Source of the DNA: Alistipes sp.
GTDB lineage: Bacteria > Bacteroidota > Bacteroidia > Bacteroidales > Rikenellaceae
Length of the DNA stretch: 11,872 nucleotides
Direction: 5' to 3'
Assembly (NCBI GenBank): GCA_017532885.1
Contig: JAFXIS010000009.1
Coordinates: forward strand, 1 to 11,872
Shown: one piece after another, positions 1 to 7,925 of the stretch
Position numbering within the stretch: the first letter of the stretch is position 1
How the letters are laid out: every line of letters starts with the position of its first letter
Position numbers and translations under genes: made by a program
Notes under the pieces: generated by a model
What the model saw: only the letters and a program-made list of their open reading frames with translations
Databases searched by the model: none
Told to the model about the DNA's origin: nothing

Positions 1-1244
1 ACCGTAACCAAATCCTCAGGGCGGAGATATTTTTGTGCCAGGGACTGAAGTTCTTCGGGCGTTGTTTGGCGGATACGCTCCAAATTATACTGAATATGCG
101 AATTGTCGAAGCCGCAGAGAATATTTTCGGTCGTAACATCGGCGATACCGAATGGTCCATCGAGTATGCGCATCATCTCTCCTGCCATAATATTCTTAAC
201 GAGCGACAACTCCTCAGCTGAAACAGGCTCATTGCGCAACATATCTATCTCGCGCATAATCTCCTCTAAAGCCGCATCCTTTACCTCGCAGCCGACCTGT
301 GTAGCGATAGCCAAATAACCGGCATGCTGGAAATTCACCATTGCCGAGTAGGCTCCATATGTGAAGCCGCTGCGTTCGCGCAAGTTCTGCATAAGGCGCG
401 AGCCAAAGTATCCTCCCAATATAGTCGAGAGCACCTGCATAGGTATAAAATCGGGATGCTGACGCGTAAATAGCATACGCCCCATGCGTATAGACGCCTG
501 CACAGCCCCGTCGTGAGGCACAATCGTGCGGAGTGTAGTGTCGTATGAGGTGGGGATTACCAACTCCTCCGCGTTAGAGCGATGTGGCAGTTGAGCAGTA
601 ATTGACTCAATGCGTTGCATCACTTCGGGCGTTATATTTCCACTACACACCACAATGCAGTTCTCGGCCGTGAAACGCGCCTCATAATGCTTCATAAGTT
701 GCTCTCGCGTGAGGTTATCGTACTCCTGCTCGCTATATGACACGCCATAGGGATGCTCCTTGCCGAACATGGCATGAGCAAATCGCTCGCGAGCAATGGT
801 TTCGACCTTGCGGCGTTCGATGGTGAGCTGCTGACGACGCTTTGCAGCATAGGTCACAACCTCCCGCTCCGGAAAAATGGGATGCAGAATAACCTGCTCG
901 ATAATGTTTGCCGTTTTGTGGAAGAACTTCGAGAGTGTACAGAAGGTTATATAGGCGTAGTCGCGGTCGATATTGACATCGAAATATGAGCCATAATAAT
1001 CCAAGCGCTCGGCAATCTGGCGAGCCGAAAGTTTTGTACTGCCCTCTCCCAACATATTTGCCGTAGCCGACGCGGTAAAGGGATGATGCTGCGTGGTTGA
1101 ACCCGCATGGAATACAAACGAGAGGCGCACAACCTCATACTCGGGGCAGTGAATGGCATATATCGGCGTACCATTACTTGCCGTCAGTCGCTCCGCCGAG
1201 GGGACTGCGATGGTCGAAGGAATTGTTATCTGAGGTTGTTTCAT
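1..1244 (-). CDS. M16 family peptidase, zinc-less partner subunit (partial, C-terminus beyond window)
   Basis: An open frame of 414 codons runs from ATG 1244-1242 to the window edge without a stop, so the C-terminus is missing. The two-lobed M16 fold is recognisable: an N-terminal beta/alpha lobe (about residues 20-200) and a second lobe with the motif N-L-R-E-R-S-G-F-T-Y-G (R289 to Y296), the R/Y substrate-binding pair typical of the non-catalytic subunit of M16B heterodimers. Where the catalytic partner has HxxEH, this protein has S59-A-T-A62-N63, so zinc cannot be bound there. No signal peptide is seen, so it is probably cytoplasmic. Its ATG overlaps the TGA of the upstream gene (ATGA), implying translational coupling and 1:1 synthesis. 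By family knowledge such pairs degrade unfolded or short peptides; the substrate here is unknown. Confidence 0.88.
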   Translation of the reverse strand, partial: MKQPQITIPSTIAVPSAERLTASNGTPIYAIHCPEYEVVRLSFVFHAGSTTQHHPFTASATANMLGEGSTKLSARQIAERLDYYGSYFDVNIDRDYAYITFCTLSKFFHKTANIIEQVILHPIFPEREVVTYAAKRRQQLTIERRKVETIARERFAHAMFGKEHPYGVSYSEQEYDNLTREQLMKHYEARFTAENCIVVCSGNITPEVMQRIESITAQLPHRSNAEELVIPTSYDTTLRTIVPHDGAVQASIRMGRMLFTRQHPDFIPMQVLSTILGGYFGSRLMQNLRERSGFTYGAYSAMVNFQHAGYLAIATQVGCEVKDAALEEIMREIDMLRNEPVSAEELSLVKNIMAGEMMRILDGPFGIADVTTENILCGFDNSHIQYNLERIRQTTPEELQSLAQKYLRPEDLVT

Positions 1245-2479
1245 TGCTTTGCACGGTAAATTAGGGTTGATGAATTCTCTCGGCGGAAAATACGACGCGA
1301 AAAATCGGCGACATCCTCTGCGCCTAATGAGCGGTAGATATCCACCTCGCGATTTATAAGCGATATATCTCCCGTCATCTCGTAATAGCCGAGGTTCATC
1401 GCTTTATTCATTACATTCAATTCACCAAAGAGCGTATTTGCCTCGAACTTATTCTTGACTTTGGCAATCTCATATTTTGATACTTTGCCCTGCTGAAGCT
1501 CGGAAATCTCTGCCCAAATAGCCTCCTCGGCAGCCTCAACCGAGGTCGTGGGTAATAACTGCCCCGTAAAGCAGAATGTTCCGCAATCCAAATCGCCCGA
1601 GATGTAGGCATTTGCGGTTGCGAACAAGCGCTTACGCTTGATGAGCCTATCGTAGAGGCGTGCCGAATCGCCACCCGCCAGGAGGTCGGAGGTCATATCC
1701 CCGACAAAAAAATCAGGGGATAGGCGGTTACCCATATGGAACGCTATAACTATCATTGTAGCAGGGACATCGCGCTCGACTTCCATTCTGCGAGGCTCGG
1801 TTTGCTCGGGCTCCACGGGGATTTGCTGCGGCGCAAAATCTCGATTTTCAATACCCGAAAACCACTTCTCCGCAAGAGAGAAAAATGCCTCAGGCTCGAT
1901 ATCGCCCGACACCGAGAGTATCGCATTGGAGGGTTGGTAATAACGCTCATAAAAGGCACGAATCTCCTCCACCGAAGCCGAAGATATATGGTCGGGCGAA
2001 AGTCCGATGGTTGCCCAACGATAAGGGTGGCGGGTATATGCCATTTGACGCATGAGCATCATAACATCGCCATATGGTTGATTGAGATATCGCTGACGAA
2101 ACTCCTCAATCACAACGCGTTTCTCTATCTCGATAGCCTCCTCCGAGAGATTTAGCCCGTGCATGCGGTCACTCTCCAACCACAGAGCAGTCTGAATGTT
2201 ATCGACGGGCAAAGTGATATAAAAATCGGTGTAATCGTTATTTGTGAAAGCGTTGTTCTCGCCACACGCCATCTGCACCGGAGTATCAAAATCGGGCACA
2301 GAGTGCGTACCCTTGAACATCAAATGCTCGAACAGATGCGCAAGACCTGTGCGTGAAGGGTTTTCGTTGCGAGCACCCACTTTGTAGAGAATGTTTACGG
2401 CAGCCATGCGCGATGTTCGGTCGTGATTGGCAAGCAGCGTAAGTCCATTCTCGAGTTTATGTTTTGAGTATGTTATCAT
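1241..2479 (-). CDS. M16 family zinc metallopeptidase, catalytic subunit
   Basis: The 412-residue protein carries the inverted zinc motif H48-L-F-E51-H52 with general base E51, followed by the distal zinc ligand glutamate at E126 in the segment R-V-V-I-E-E-F. Spacing between the two sites (74 residues) fits the M16 rule. Length matches the single-repeat M16B subfamily (processing-peptidase-like, about 410-430 residues) rather than the 900-residue fused forms. There is no signal peptide, so cytoplasmic action is likely. The start at 2479 is supported by a promoter whose -7 box lies 27 bp upstream. The next gene overlaps by 4 bp and encodes the zinc-less partner, so the two probably form one heterodimeric peptidase. 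The precise substrate cannot be read from sequence. Confidence 0.93.
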   Translation of the reverse strand: MITYSKHKLENGLTLLANHDRTSRMAAVNILYKVGARNENPSRTGLAHLFEHLMFKGTHSVPDFDTPVQMACGENNAFTNNDYTDFYITLPVDNIQTALWLESDRMHGLNLSEEAIEIEKRVVIEEFRQRYLNQPYGDVMMLMRQMAYTRHPYRWATIGLSPDHISSASVEEIRAFYERYYQPSNAILSVSGDIEPEAFFSLAEKWFSGIENRDFAPQQIPVEPEQTEPRRMEVERDVPATMIVIAFHMGNRLSPDFFVGDMTSDLLAGGDSARLYDRLIKRKRLFATANAYISGDLDCGTFCFTGQLLPTTSVEAAEEAIWAEISELQQGKVSKYEIAKVKNKFEANTLFGELNVMNKAMNLGYYEMTGDISLINREVDIYRSLGAEDVADFSRRIFRRENSSTLIYRAKQ

Positions 2480-2505
2480 TGCTCTTTGTCATGCTTTTTG
2501 CTCTA

Positions 2506-2536
2506 CAAAAGTAATGATTTTTCCGAAGAGTGCAAA
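2506..2536 (-). promoter_or_regulatory. Bacteroidota-type promoter for the M16 gene pair
   Basis: On the minus strand TTTG (2536-2533) is followed after 19 bp by TACTTTTG (2513-2506). This matches the TTTG-N19-21-TAnnTTTG pattern of the Bacteroidota primary sigma factor. Transcription would begin near 2499, leaving a leader of about 20 nt before the ATG. Confidence 0.75.
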
Positions 2537-2558
2537 GTTTGCGACAGGGAGGGTTGTT

Positions 2559-2574
2559 GTGAAAATATTAACAC
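2559..2574. promoter_or_regulatory. Candidate operator palindrome between divergent promoters
   Basis: The 16-bp site reads GTGAAAATATTAACAC, a palindrome of the form GTG-nn-AATATT-nn-CAC (12 of 16 positions symmetric). It lies between the -33 elements of the M16 promoter (2536) and the nifJ promoter (2584), where a shared regulator could act. The half-site resembles CRP/FNR-family boxes only loosely, and A/T-rich DNA gives such symmetry by chance, so this is tentative. Confidence 0.25.
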
Positions 2575-2583
2575 TCGAAAACA

Positions 2584-2614
2584 TTGTTTCCTACGGAAAA
2601 TTTGTGTAACTTTG
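2584..2614 (+). promoter_or_regulatory. Bacteroidota-type promoter for nifJ
   Basis: TTG (2584-2586) is followed after 20 bp by TAACTTTG (2607-2614), a full match to the TAnnTTTG -7 element. Transcription would start near 2621, giving an A-rich leader of about 100 nt before the nifJ ATG, longer than the 16-26 nt leaders of the other genes here. Confidence 0.75.
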
Positions 2615-2719
2615 TCCGAATTTTGGAGTTTGCTTCAAACAAACGATAGATATATTCCATCGGAGTAACAAACAGAGAACAAAATATTCACAACAATAAA
2701 CAAAATAAAAAGTTTAGTT

Positions 2720-5700
2720 ATGTCAGAGAAGAAATTTATCACTTGTGATGGTAACTATGCAGCGGCGCATATCGCGTACAAATTTTCAGAGGTAGCTGCT
2801 ATCTACCCTATCACACCTTCATCGACTATGGCCGAGTATGTAGACGAGTGGGCTGCACAGGGCCAGAAGAATATGTTTGGCGAGACCGTTAAGGTTGTCG
2901 AGATGCAGTCTGAGGCCGGTGCTGCCGGTGCTGTACACGGTTCTTTGCAGAGCGGCGCTTTGACCTCGACCTTCACAGCTTCACAGGGTTTGCTGTTGAT
3001 GGTTCCCAACATGTATAAGATTTCGGGTGAGTTGTTGCCGGGTGTTTTCCATGTATCGGCGCGTGCTTTGGCTGCACAGTCATTGTCTATCTTCGGTGAC
3101 CACCAGGATGTAATGGCTACACGCCAGACCGGATTTGCTATGTTGGCGACATCTTCAGTTCAGGAGGTTATGGATTTGGCTGGTGTTGCTCATATCGTCG
3201 CGTTGAAGGCTCGCGTTCCATTCCTTCACTTCTTCGACGGATTCCGTACTTCACACGAGATTCAGAAGGTTGAGATTATCGACGACGCATCGCTCACCTC
3301 ATTGCTCGACCGCGATGCTCTTAAGGCATTCCGCGCTGCAGCTTTGAACCCCGAGCACCCCGTAACTCGTGGTACTGCACAGAACCCCGATATCTACTTC
3401 CAGACTCGTGAGGCTTCAAATAAGTTCTATGATGCAGTTCCCGACATGGTAGCTGATACTATGGAGAAGATTTCTCAGATTACAGGTCGTTGCTACAAGC
3501 CATTCACATATTATGGTGCTGAGGATGCCGAGAACATCATCGTAGCTATGGGTTCTGTAACCGAGACTATCAAGGAGACTATTGATTACTTGGCAAAGCA
3601 GGGCAAGAAGGTTGGTCTTATCACCGTTCACCTCTACCGCCCATTCTCAGAGAAGTATTTCTTCAATGTAATGCCTGCATCGGTTAAGCGCGTATGCGTT
3701 TTGGACCGCACAAAGGAGCCCGGAGCAAATGGAGAGCCTTTGTATCTCGATGTTAAGGATATGTTCTATGGCAAGGAGTCGCAGCCTATGGTTATCGGTG
3801 GTCGCTATGGTCTTTCATCAAAGGACACTACTCCCGCACAGATTTTGGCAGTTATCGAGAACTTGTTCGCAGCAGAGCCAAAGAATCACTTTACAGTAGG
3901 TATTAATGACGATGTTACTAACCTTTCATTGCCCGTAGGCGAGGAGGTTGCCGTAGCAGAGGCAGGTACTTTCGAGGCTTTGTTCTTCGGTTTGGGTGCT
4001 GATGGTACTGTAGGTGCTAACAAGAACTCAATCAAGATTATCGGTGGCACTACCGACAAGTATTGCCAGGCATACTTCTCTTACGACTCAAAGAAGTCGG
4101 GAGGTTACACATCTTCACACTTGCGTTTCGGCGATAACCCGATTCGCTCACCTTATTTGGTTACTACACCAGACTTCGTGGCTTGCCATGTACCATCGTA
4201 TGTCGATAAGTATGATGTTTTGAAGGGCTTGAAGAAGGGTGGCTCATTCCTTTTGAACTCTGTTCACGATGCTGCGACCACTTGCGCTACTTTGCCCGAC
4301 CACATGAAGGCTTATTTGGCAAAGAACAACATCAACTTCTATATCATCAACGCTACGAAGATTGCTGCCGAGCTTGGCTTGGGCTCTCGTACCAACACCA
4401 TCATGCAGTCTGCATTCTTTAAGATTGCCGAGGTTATTCCTTTTGAGAAGGCTGTTGAGGAGATGAAGAAGGCTATCTTGAAGTCTTACGGCAAGAAGGG
4501 CGAGGATATCGTAAATATGAACTACGCTGCAGTTGATGCAGGTGGCTCGGCTGTTGAGAAGGTTGAGGTTCCCGCAGAGTGGGCTTCAATCGAGGTTAAG
4601 GCAGCAGAGGCTGTAGTTGATATGTCACGCCCCGCATTCGTGCGCGAGGTATGCGACCCGATTAACGCATTGAAGGGTGATGACCTTCCTGTATCGGCAT
4701 TTAATGGTCGTGAGGACGGTACTTGGGATAATGGCACGGCTGCTTACGAGAAGCGCGGTATCGCTGTGAATGTTCCCGAGTGGTTGGTTGAGAACTGTAT
4801 CCAGTGTAACCAGTGTTCTTATGTCTGCCCCCACGCTGCTATCCGTCCATTCCTCGCTACGGAGGAGGAGGCTACGGCTTTGGGTGATTTGGCTTGGAAG
4901 CAGGGCTTGGGTGAGACTAAGACCTACAAGTTCCGCATTCAGGTATCGCCACTCGACTGTACAGGTTGCGGCAACTGTGTTGATGTATGTCCTGCAAAGA
5001 CCAAGGCTTTGGTTTTGAAACCTTTGGAGTCACAGATGCCACAGGCAGAGAATTGGAACGCCGTATTGAAGGGTGTAAGCATCAAGACCGATGTTATCGA
5101 CAAGACCAAGAGCGTGAAGAACTTGCAGTTCGAGCAGCCTTTGTTCGAGTTCTCGGGTGCTTGTGCCGGTTGCGGTGAGACTCCTTATATTAAGACTATC
5201 ACACAGCTCTTCGGCGACAAGATGATGGTTGCTAACGCTACGGGTTGTACATCTATTTACTCTGGTTCAGCACCTTCTACTCCTTACTGCACAAATTCCA
5301 AGGGTCAGGGTCCCGCATGGGCTAACTCACTCTTCGAGGATAACGCCGAGTTCGGTTTGGGTATGCATGTAGGTGTCGAGAAGTTGCGCGACCGCATCCA
5401 GAAGTATATGGAGCAGGCAATGGCCGAGTGCGAAAAGTGCTCAGATGAGCTTAAGGAGGCTATGAAGTCATGGATTGAGAATCGTGGCTCTTCGAATGCT
5501 TCTGCCGAGGCTACTGCCAAGCTGCTTCCGTTGTTGGAGGCTTGTGGTTGCGACTACTGCCAGAAGATTCTCGAGATGAAGGATTGGCTCGTTAAGAAGT
5601 CACAGTGGATTATCGGTGGTGACGGCTGGGGCTACGATATCGGCTTCGGTGGTGTAGATCATGTTTTGGCTTCAGGTATGGATGTAAATATCTTGGTTGT

Positions 5701-6253
5701 CGATACCGAGGTTTACTCTAATACAGGTGGTCAGTCATCTAAATCTACTCCCGTGGGTGCTGTTGCGAAGTTCGCATCAAGCGGTAAGCGCATCCGCAAG
5801 AAGGATTTGGGGGCAATCGCAATGACTTATGGTTATGTATATGTTGCTCAGGTATCAATTGGTGCTTCGCAGGCGCAGCTTTTGAATGTCTTGAAGGAGG
5901 CAGAGGCTTACCCTGGACCATCACTCATCATCGCATATGCACCATGTATCAACCACGGTATCAAGGGCGGTATGACTCGCACGCAGACCGTAGGTAAGCA
6001 GGCTGTTGAGTGCGGTTACTGGCACTTGTGGCACTACAACCCAATGTTGGAGGAGCAGGGCAAGAATCCATTCGTTATGGACTCTAAGGAGCCCGATTGG
6101 TCGAAGTTCCGCGACTTCTTAATGAAGGAGGTACGCTATACTTCACTCCAGAAGTCATTCCCCGCAGAGGCTGAGGAGCTCTTCGCTGCAGCCGAGGAGA
6201 ATGCAAAGTGGCGTTACAACACATACCAGCGTCACGCAAAGATGGAGTACTAA
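2720..6253 (+). CDS. nifJ: Pyruvate:ferredoxin (flavodoxin) oxidoreductase, homodimeric
   Basis: The 1177-residue protein oxidises pyruvate with CoA to acetyl-CoA and CO2, reducing ferredoxin or flavodoxin; it feeds fermentation in anaerobes and acts in the cytoplasm. All domains are present in order: N-terminal transketolase-like pyruvate domain with Y-P-I-T-P-S near residue 29 and the H-V-S-A-R-A-L segment; the central gamma-type and CoA-binding regions; a two-[4Fe-4S] ferredoxin insert with C693, C696, C699, C703 and C747, C750, C753, C757; and the thiamine-diphosphate domain with G-D968-G-W-G-Y-D-I-G and N1001-T-G-G-Q. The proximal cluster ligands C815, C818, C843 and C1076 correspond to the four known in the Desulfovibrio africanus enzyme. 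Length is typical (about 1170-1200). Codon choice is visibly restricted (Lys nearly always AAG, Gly mostly GGT), a sign of high expression. It has its own promoter and terminator. Confidence 0.98.
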   Translation: MSEKKFITCDGNYAAAHIAYKFSEVAAIYPITPSSTMAEYVDEWAAQGQKNMFGETVKVVEMQSEAGAAGAVHGSLQSGALTSTFTASQGLLLMVPNMYKISGELLPGVFHVSARALAAQSLSIFGDHQDVMATRQTGFAMLATSSVQEVMDLAGVAHIVALKARVPFLHFFDGFRTSHEIQKVEIIDDASLTSLLDRDALKAFRAAALNPEHPVTRGTAQNPDIYFQTREASNKFYDAVPDMVADTMEKISQITGRCYKPFTYYGAEDAENIIVAMGSVTETIKETIDYLAKQGKKVGLITVHLYRPFSEKYFFNVMPASVKRVCVLDRTKEPGANGEPLYLDVKDMFYGKESQPMVIGGRYGLSSKDTTPAQILAVIENLFAAEPKNHFTVGINDDVTNLSLPVGEEVAVAEAGTFEALFFGLGADGTVGANKNSIKIIGGTTDKYCQAYFSYDSKKSGGYTSSHLRFGDNPIRSPYLVTTPDFVACHVPSYVDKYDVLKGLKKGGSFLLNSVHDAATTCATLPDHMKAYLAKNNINFYIINATKIAAELGLGSRTNTIMQSAFFKIAEVIPFEKAVEEMKKAILKSYGKKGEDIVNMNYAAVDAGGSAVEKVEVPAEWASIEVKAAEAVVDMSRPAFVREVCDPINALKGDDLPVSAFNGREDGTWDNGTAAYEKRGIAVNVPEWLVENCIQCNQCSYVCPHAAIRPFLATEEEATALGDLAWKQGLGETKTYKFRIQVSPLDCTGCGNCVDVCPAKTKALVLKPLESQMPQAENWNAVLKGVSIKTDVIDKTKSVKNLQFEQPLFEFSGACAGCGETPYIKTITQLFGDKMMVANATGCTSIYSGSAPSTPYCTNSKGQGPAWANSLFEDNAEFGLGMHVGVEKLRDRIQKYMEQAMAECEKCSDELKEAMKSWIENRGSSNASAEATAKLLPLLEACGCDYCQKILEMKDWLVKKSQWIIGGDGWGYDIGFGGVDHVLASGMDVNILVVDTEVYSNTGGQSSKSTPVGAVAKFASSGKRIRKKDLGAIAMTYGYVYVAQVSIGASQAQLLNVLKEAEAYPGPSLIIAYAPCINHGIKGGMTRTQTVGKQAVECGYWHLWHYNPMLEEQGKNPFVMDSKEPDWSKFRDFLMKEVRYTSLQKSFPAEAEELFAAAEENAKWRYNTYQRHAKMEY

Positions 6254-6293
6254 AACATCCAACGCCTGATATTTAATATTAGGTAATATACAG

Positions 6294-6330
6294 AAAACTG
6301 CCCGACTTTTTAGGTCGGGCAGTTTTTTTT
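6294..6330. terminator. Strong Rho-independent terminator, nifJ end, probably bidirectional
   Basis: A perfect 13-bp stem (6294-6306 with 6314-6326, core CTGCCCGAC/GTCGGGCAG) closes a 7-nt loop and runs into eight T residues (6323-6330). On the minus strand the same stem ends in TTTT, so it can also stop transcription of the convergent trpB gene that ends at 6372. Confidence 0.93.
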
Positions 6331-6371
6331 GCGAGGATTAATTCGACAATCTATATCTCAAAACATATCGC

Positions 6372-7736
6372 CTACTTGATAATCTTATCCAAAGCATCCA
6401 CCGCTCGGCGAATCTCCGCCTCCGAGACTTCGTGATCCACAAGTTTATTGTTGAAATATTGCTCAAAGGCATAGAGGTCAATCATTCCGTTACCCGAGAG
6501 GTTGAACAAAATAGTCTTCTCCCGACCCTCCTCCTTGGCTTTTTTCGCCTCGCGCACAGCGACAGCTATGGCATGGCACGACTCCGGAGCCGGGATTATA
6601 CCCTCACTATTGGCGAACATCATTCCCGCAGCAAATGTCTCAAGTTGCGGCACCGACTGCGCCTCCATCAAACCATCCTTATAAAGCTGACTCACGATGC
6701 TTCCCGCACCATGGTAGCGCAATCCTCCGGCATGAATATCCGAAGGCTGGAAGGTATGTCCGAGCGTGTACATCGGCATCATGGGCGTCATACCTGCCGT
6801 ATCGCCAAAGTCGTATTGGAACTCTCCGCGCGTGAGCTTGGGACATGATGCCGGCTCAACCGCTATTACGCGCGTTTTCTTGCCCTCCACCAAGTTGCGA
6901 CGAATGAAAGGGAAGCCTATACCGGCGAAGTTCGAGCCACCGCCAAAACAGCCTATAACGACATCGGGGTCATCACCCGCCATCTCCATCTGACGGAGTG
7001 CCTCCTCGCCAATTACGGTCTGATGCAGCAGGACATGATTCATAACGCTACCCAAGCAGTAACGCGTATCATCGCCATGCTCCATAGCCACTTCAACCGC
7101 CTCCGAGATAGCTATACCCAAGTTACCCGAGCAATCAGGATCTTTGGCCAATACCTCGCGACCAAAGCGCGTTGTCGCGCTCGGCGAGGGGATAACATTT
7201 GCACCCCACGCATTCATCAAAAGCTTACGGTAAGGCTTCTGTTGGCAACTCACCTTAACCATATAAACTCTTAGGTCGATATTGAAGTATTGACACGCCA
7301 AAGCCATAGCACTACCCCACTGACCGCCACCCGTTTCGGTTGCAAGGAACTTTATGCCCTGCTTTGCGTTGTAATATGCCTGCGGGATAGCCGTATTGGG
7401 TTTATGCGAGCCGGCAGGAGATGTACCCTCGTTCTTGAAATATATCTTTGCCGGAGTATCCAACATCTTCTCCAATCCATATGCGCGAACAACAGGCGTA
7501 GGTCGCCATATTTTATATAGTTCCTGCACTTCTTCGGGGATTTCGATATATCGCTCCTCGGAGAGTTCCTGCCGAACCAACTCCTCGCCGAAAATACGAC
7601 ACATAGAGTCATATGTGACAGGCTTCTTGGTCACAGGGTCCAATGCCGGCAGAGGTTTATTGGGCATATCGGCCACGATATTATACCATGCCGTTGGCAT
7701 CTGCTGCTCGGAGAGCATAAATTTCTTCGTTTTCAT
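6372..7736 (-). CDS. trpB: TrpB2-type tryptophan synthase beta-like protein (PLP-dependent)
   Basis: This 454-residue protein belongs to the TrpB2 branch of pyridoxal-phosphate enzymes rather than to classical TrpB (about 395 residues). It has the N-terminal extension typical of that branch (about residues 1-75) and ends in a helical tail. Visible catalytic features: PLP Schiff-base lysine K112 in G-S-H-K-P-N-T-A, catalytic glutamate E134 in E-T-G-G-G-Q-W-G, and the PLP-phosphate loop G-G-G-S-N at 265-269. The chemistry would be condensation of indole with serine (or phosphoserine) to tryptophan. No trpA or other trp gene is adjacent, as is common for TrpB2, whose role (indole salvage versus biosynthesis) is debated. 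A tandem-Trp leader peptide with switching hairpins lies directly upstream, supporting a real role in tryptophan supply. Confidence 0.93.
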   Translation of the reverse strand: MKTKKFMLSEQQMPTAWYNIVADMPNKPLPALDPVTKKPVTYDSMCRIFGEELVRQELSEERYIEIPEEVQELYKIWRPTPVVRAYGLEKMLDTPAKIYFKNEGTSPAGSHKPNTAIPQAYYNAKQGIKFLATETGGGQWGSAMALACQYFNIDLRVYMVKVSCQQKPYRKLLMNAWGANVIPSPSATTRFGREVLAKDPDCSGNLGIAISEAVEVAMEHGDDTRYCLGSVMNHVLLHQTVIGEEALRQMEMAGDDPDVVIGCFGGGSNFAGIGFPFIRRNLVEGKKTRVIAVEPASCPKLTRGEFQYDFGDTAGMTPMMPMYTLGHTFQPSDIHAGGLRYHGAGSIVSQLYKDGLMEAQSVPQLETFAAGMMFANSEGIIPAPESCHAIAVAVREAKKAKEEGREKTILFNLSGNGMIDLYAFEQYFNNKLVDHEVSEAEIRRAVDALDKIIK

Positions 7737-7784
7737 AACTATGATATTTTTTACTTATATGACATTGCTTGCGGAAAGAATAAT

Positions 7785-7820
7785 AAAAAACCATCGTTCA
7801 ATCTTTAGAACAATGGTCTT
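7785..7820 (-). terminator. Intrinsic terminator inside the trp leader (segments 3:4)
   Basis: A 10-bp stem with one G-U pair (7817-7808 with 7799-7790) closes an 8-nt loop and is followed by T at 7790-7785. It lies about 50 nt before the trpB ATG and after the leader ORF, so it acts within the 5' leader and not at a gene end. Confidence 0.85.
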
Positions 7821-7862
7821 AAACTTTCCAACTTACTACATTACAATCACATACACGCCAGT

Positions 7863-7925
7863 TTACCCATTGTTCTTTATTCCCAATGAGCGCCACCAAA
7901 AGCGGATATATGAATTAGACAACAT
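7863..7925 (-). CDS. trpL: trp leader peptide, 20 aa with tandem Trp codons
   Basis: ATG 7925-7923 opens a 20-codon frame ending in TAA at 7865-7863. The peptide begins MLSNSYIRF, then W10-W11, and ends RSLGIKNNG. The two adjacent TGG codons (7898-7893) are far above chance in so short a frame. The ATG lies about 16 nt after the predicted transcript start. The last four sense codons and the stop form segment 2 of the attenuator, and codons 12-14 hold segment 1, so ribosome position decides the fold. The peptide itself probably has no function beyond being translated. The frame is too short for usual gene calling. Confidence 0.87.
   Translation of the reverse strand: MLSNSYIRFWWRSLGIKNNG

Noticed and set aside
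1736..2155. 139-codon plus-strand open frame
   Set aside because: It is antisense to the catalytic M16 gene and lacks promoter and domain evidence.
1..2479. The two M16 genes as one frameshifted fused peptidase
   Set aside because: Each frame has its own start and begins a separate M16 N-terminal lobe; the ATGA overlap is a normal coupling arrangement, and the loss of the zinc site in only one subunit fits heterodimers.
6265..6283. Near-perfect inverted repeat CCTGATATT/AATATTAGG after the nifJ stop
   Set aside because: With a 1-nt centre and A/T-rich arms it is a weak hairpin; the strong terminator 10 bp further on explains the transcript end.
6432..6848. 138-codon plus-strand open frame
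   Set aside because: It is the complement of the trpB coding sequence and shows no recognisable domain.
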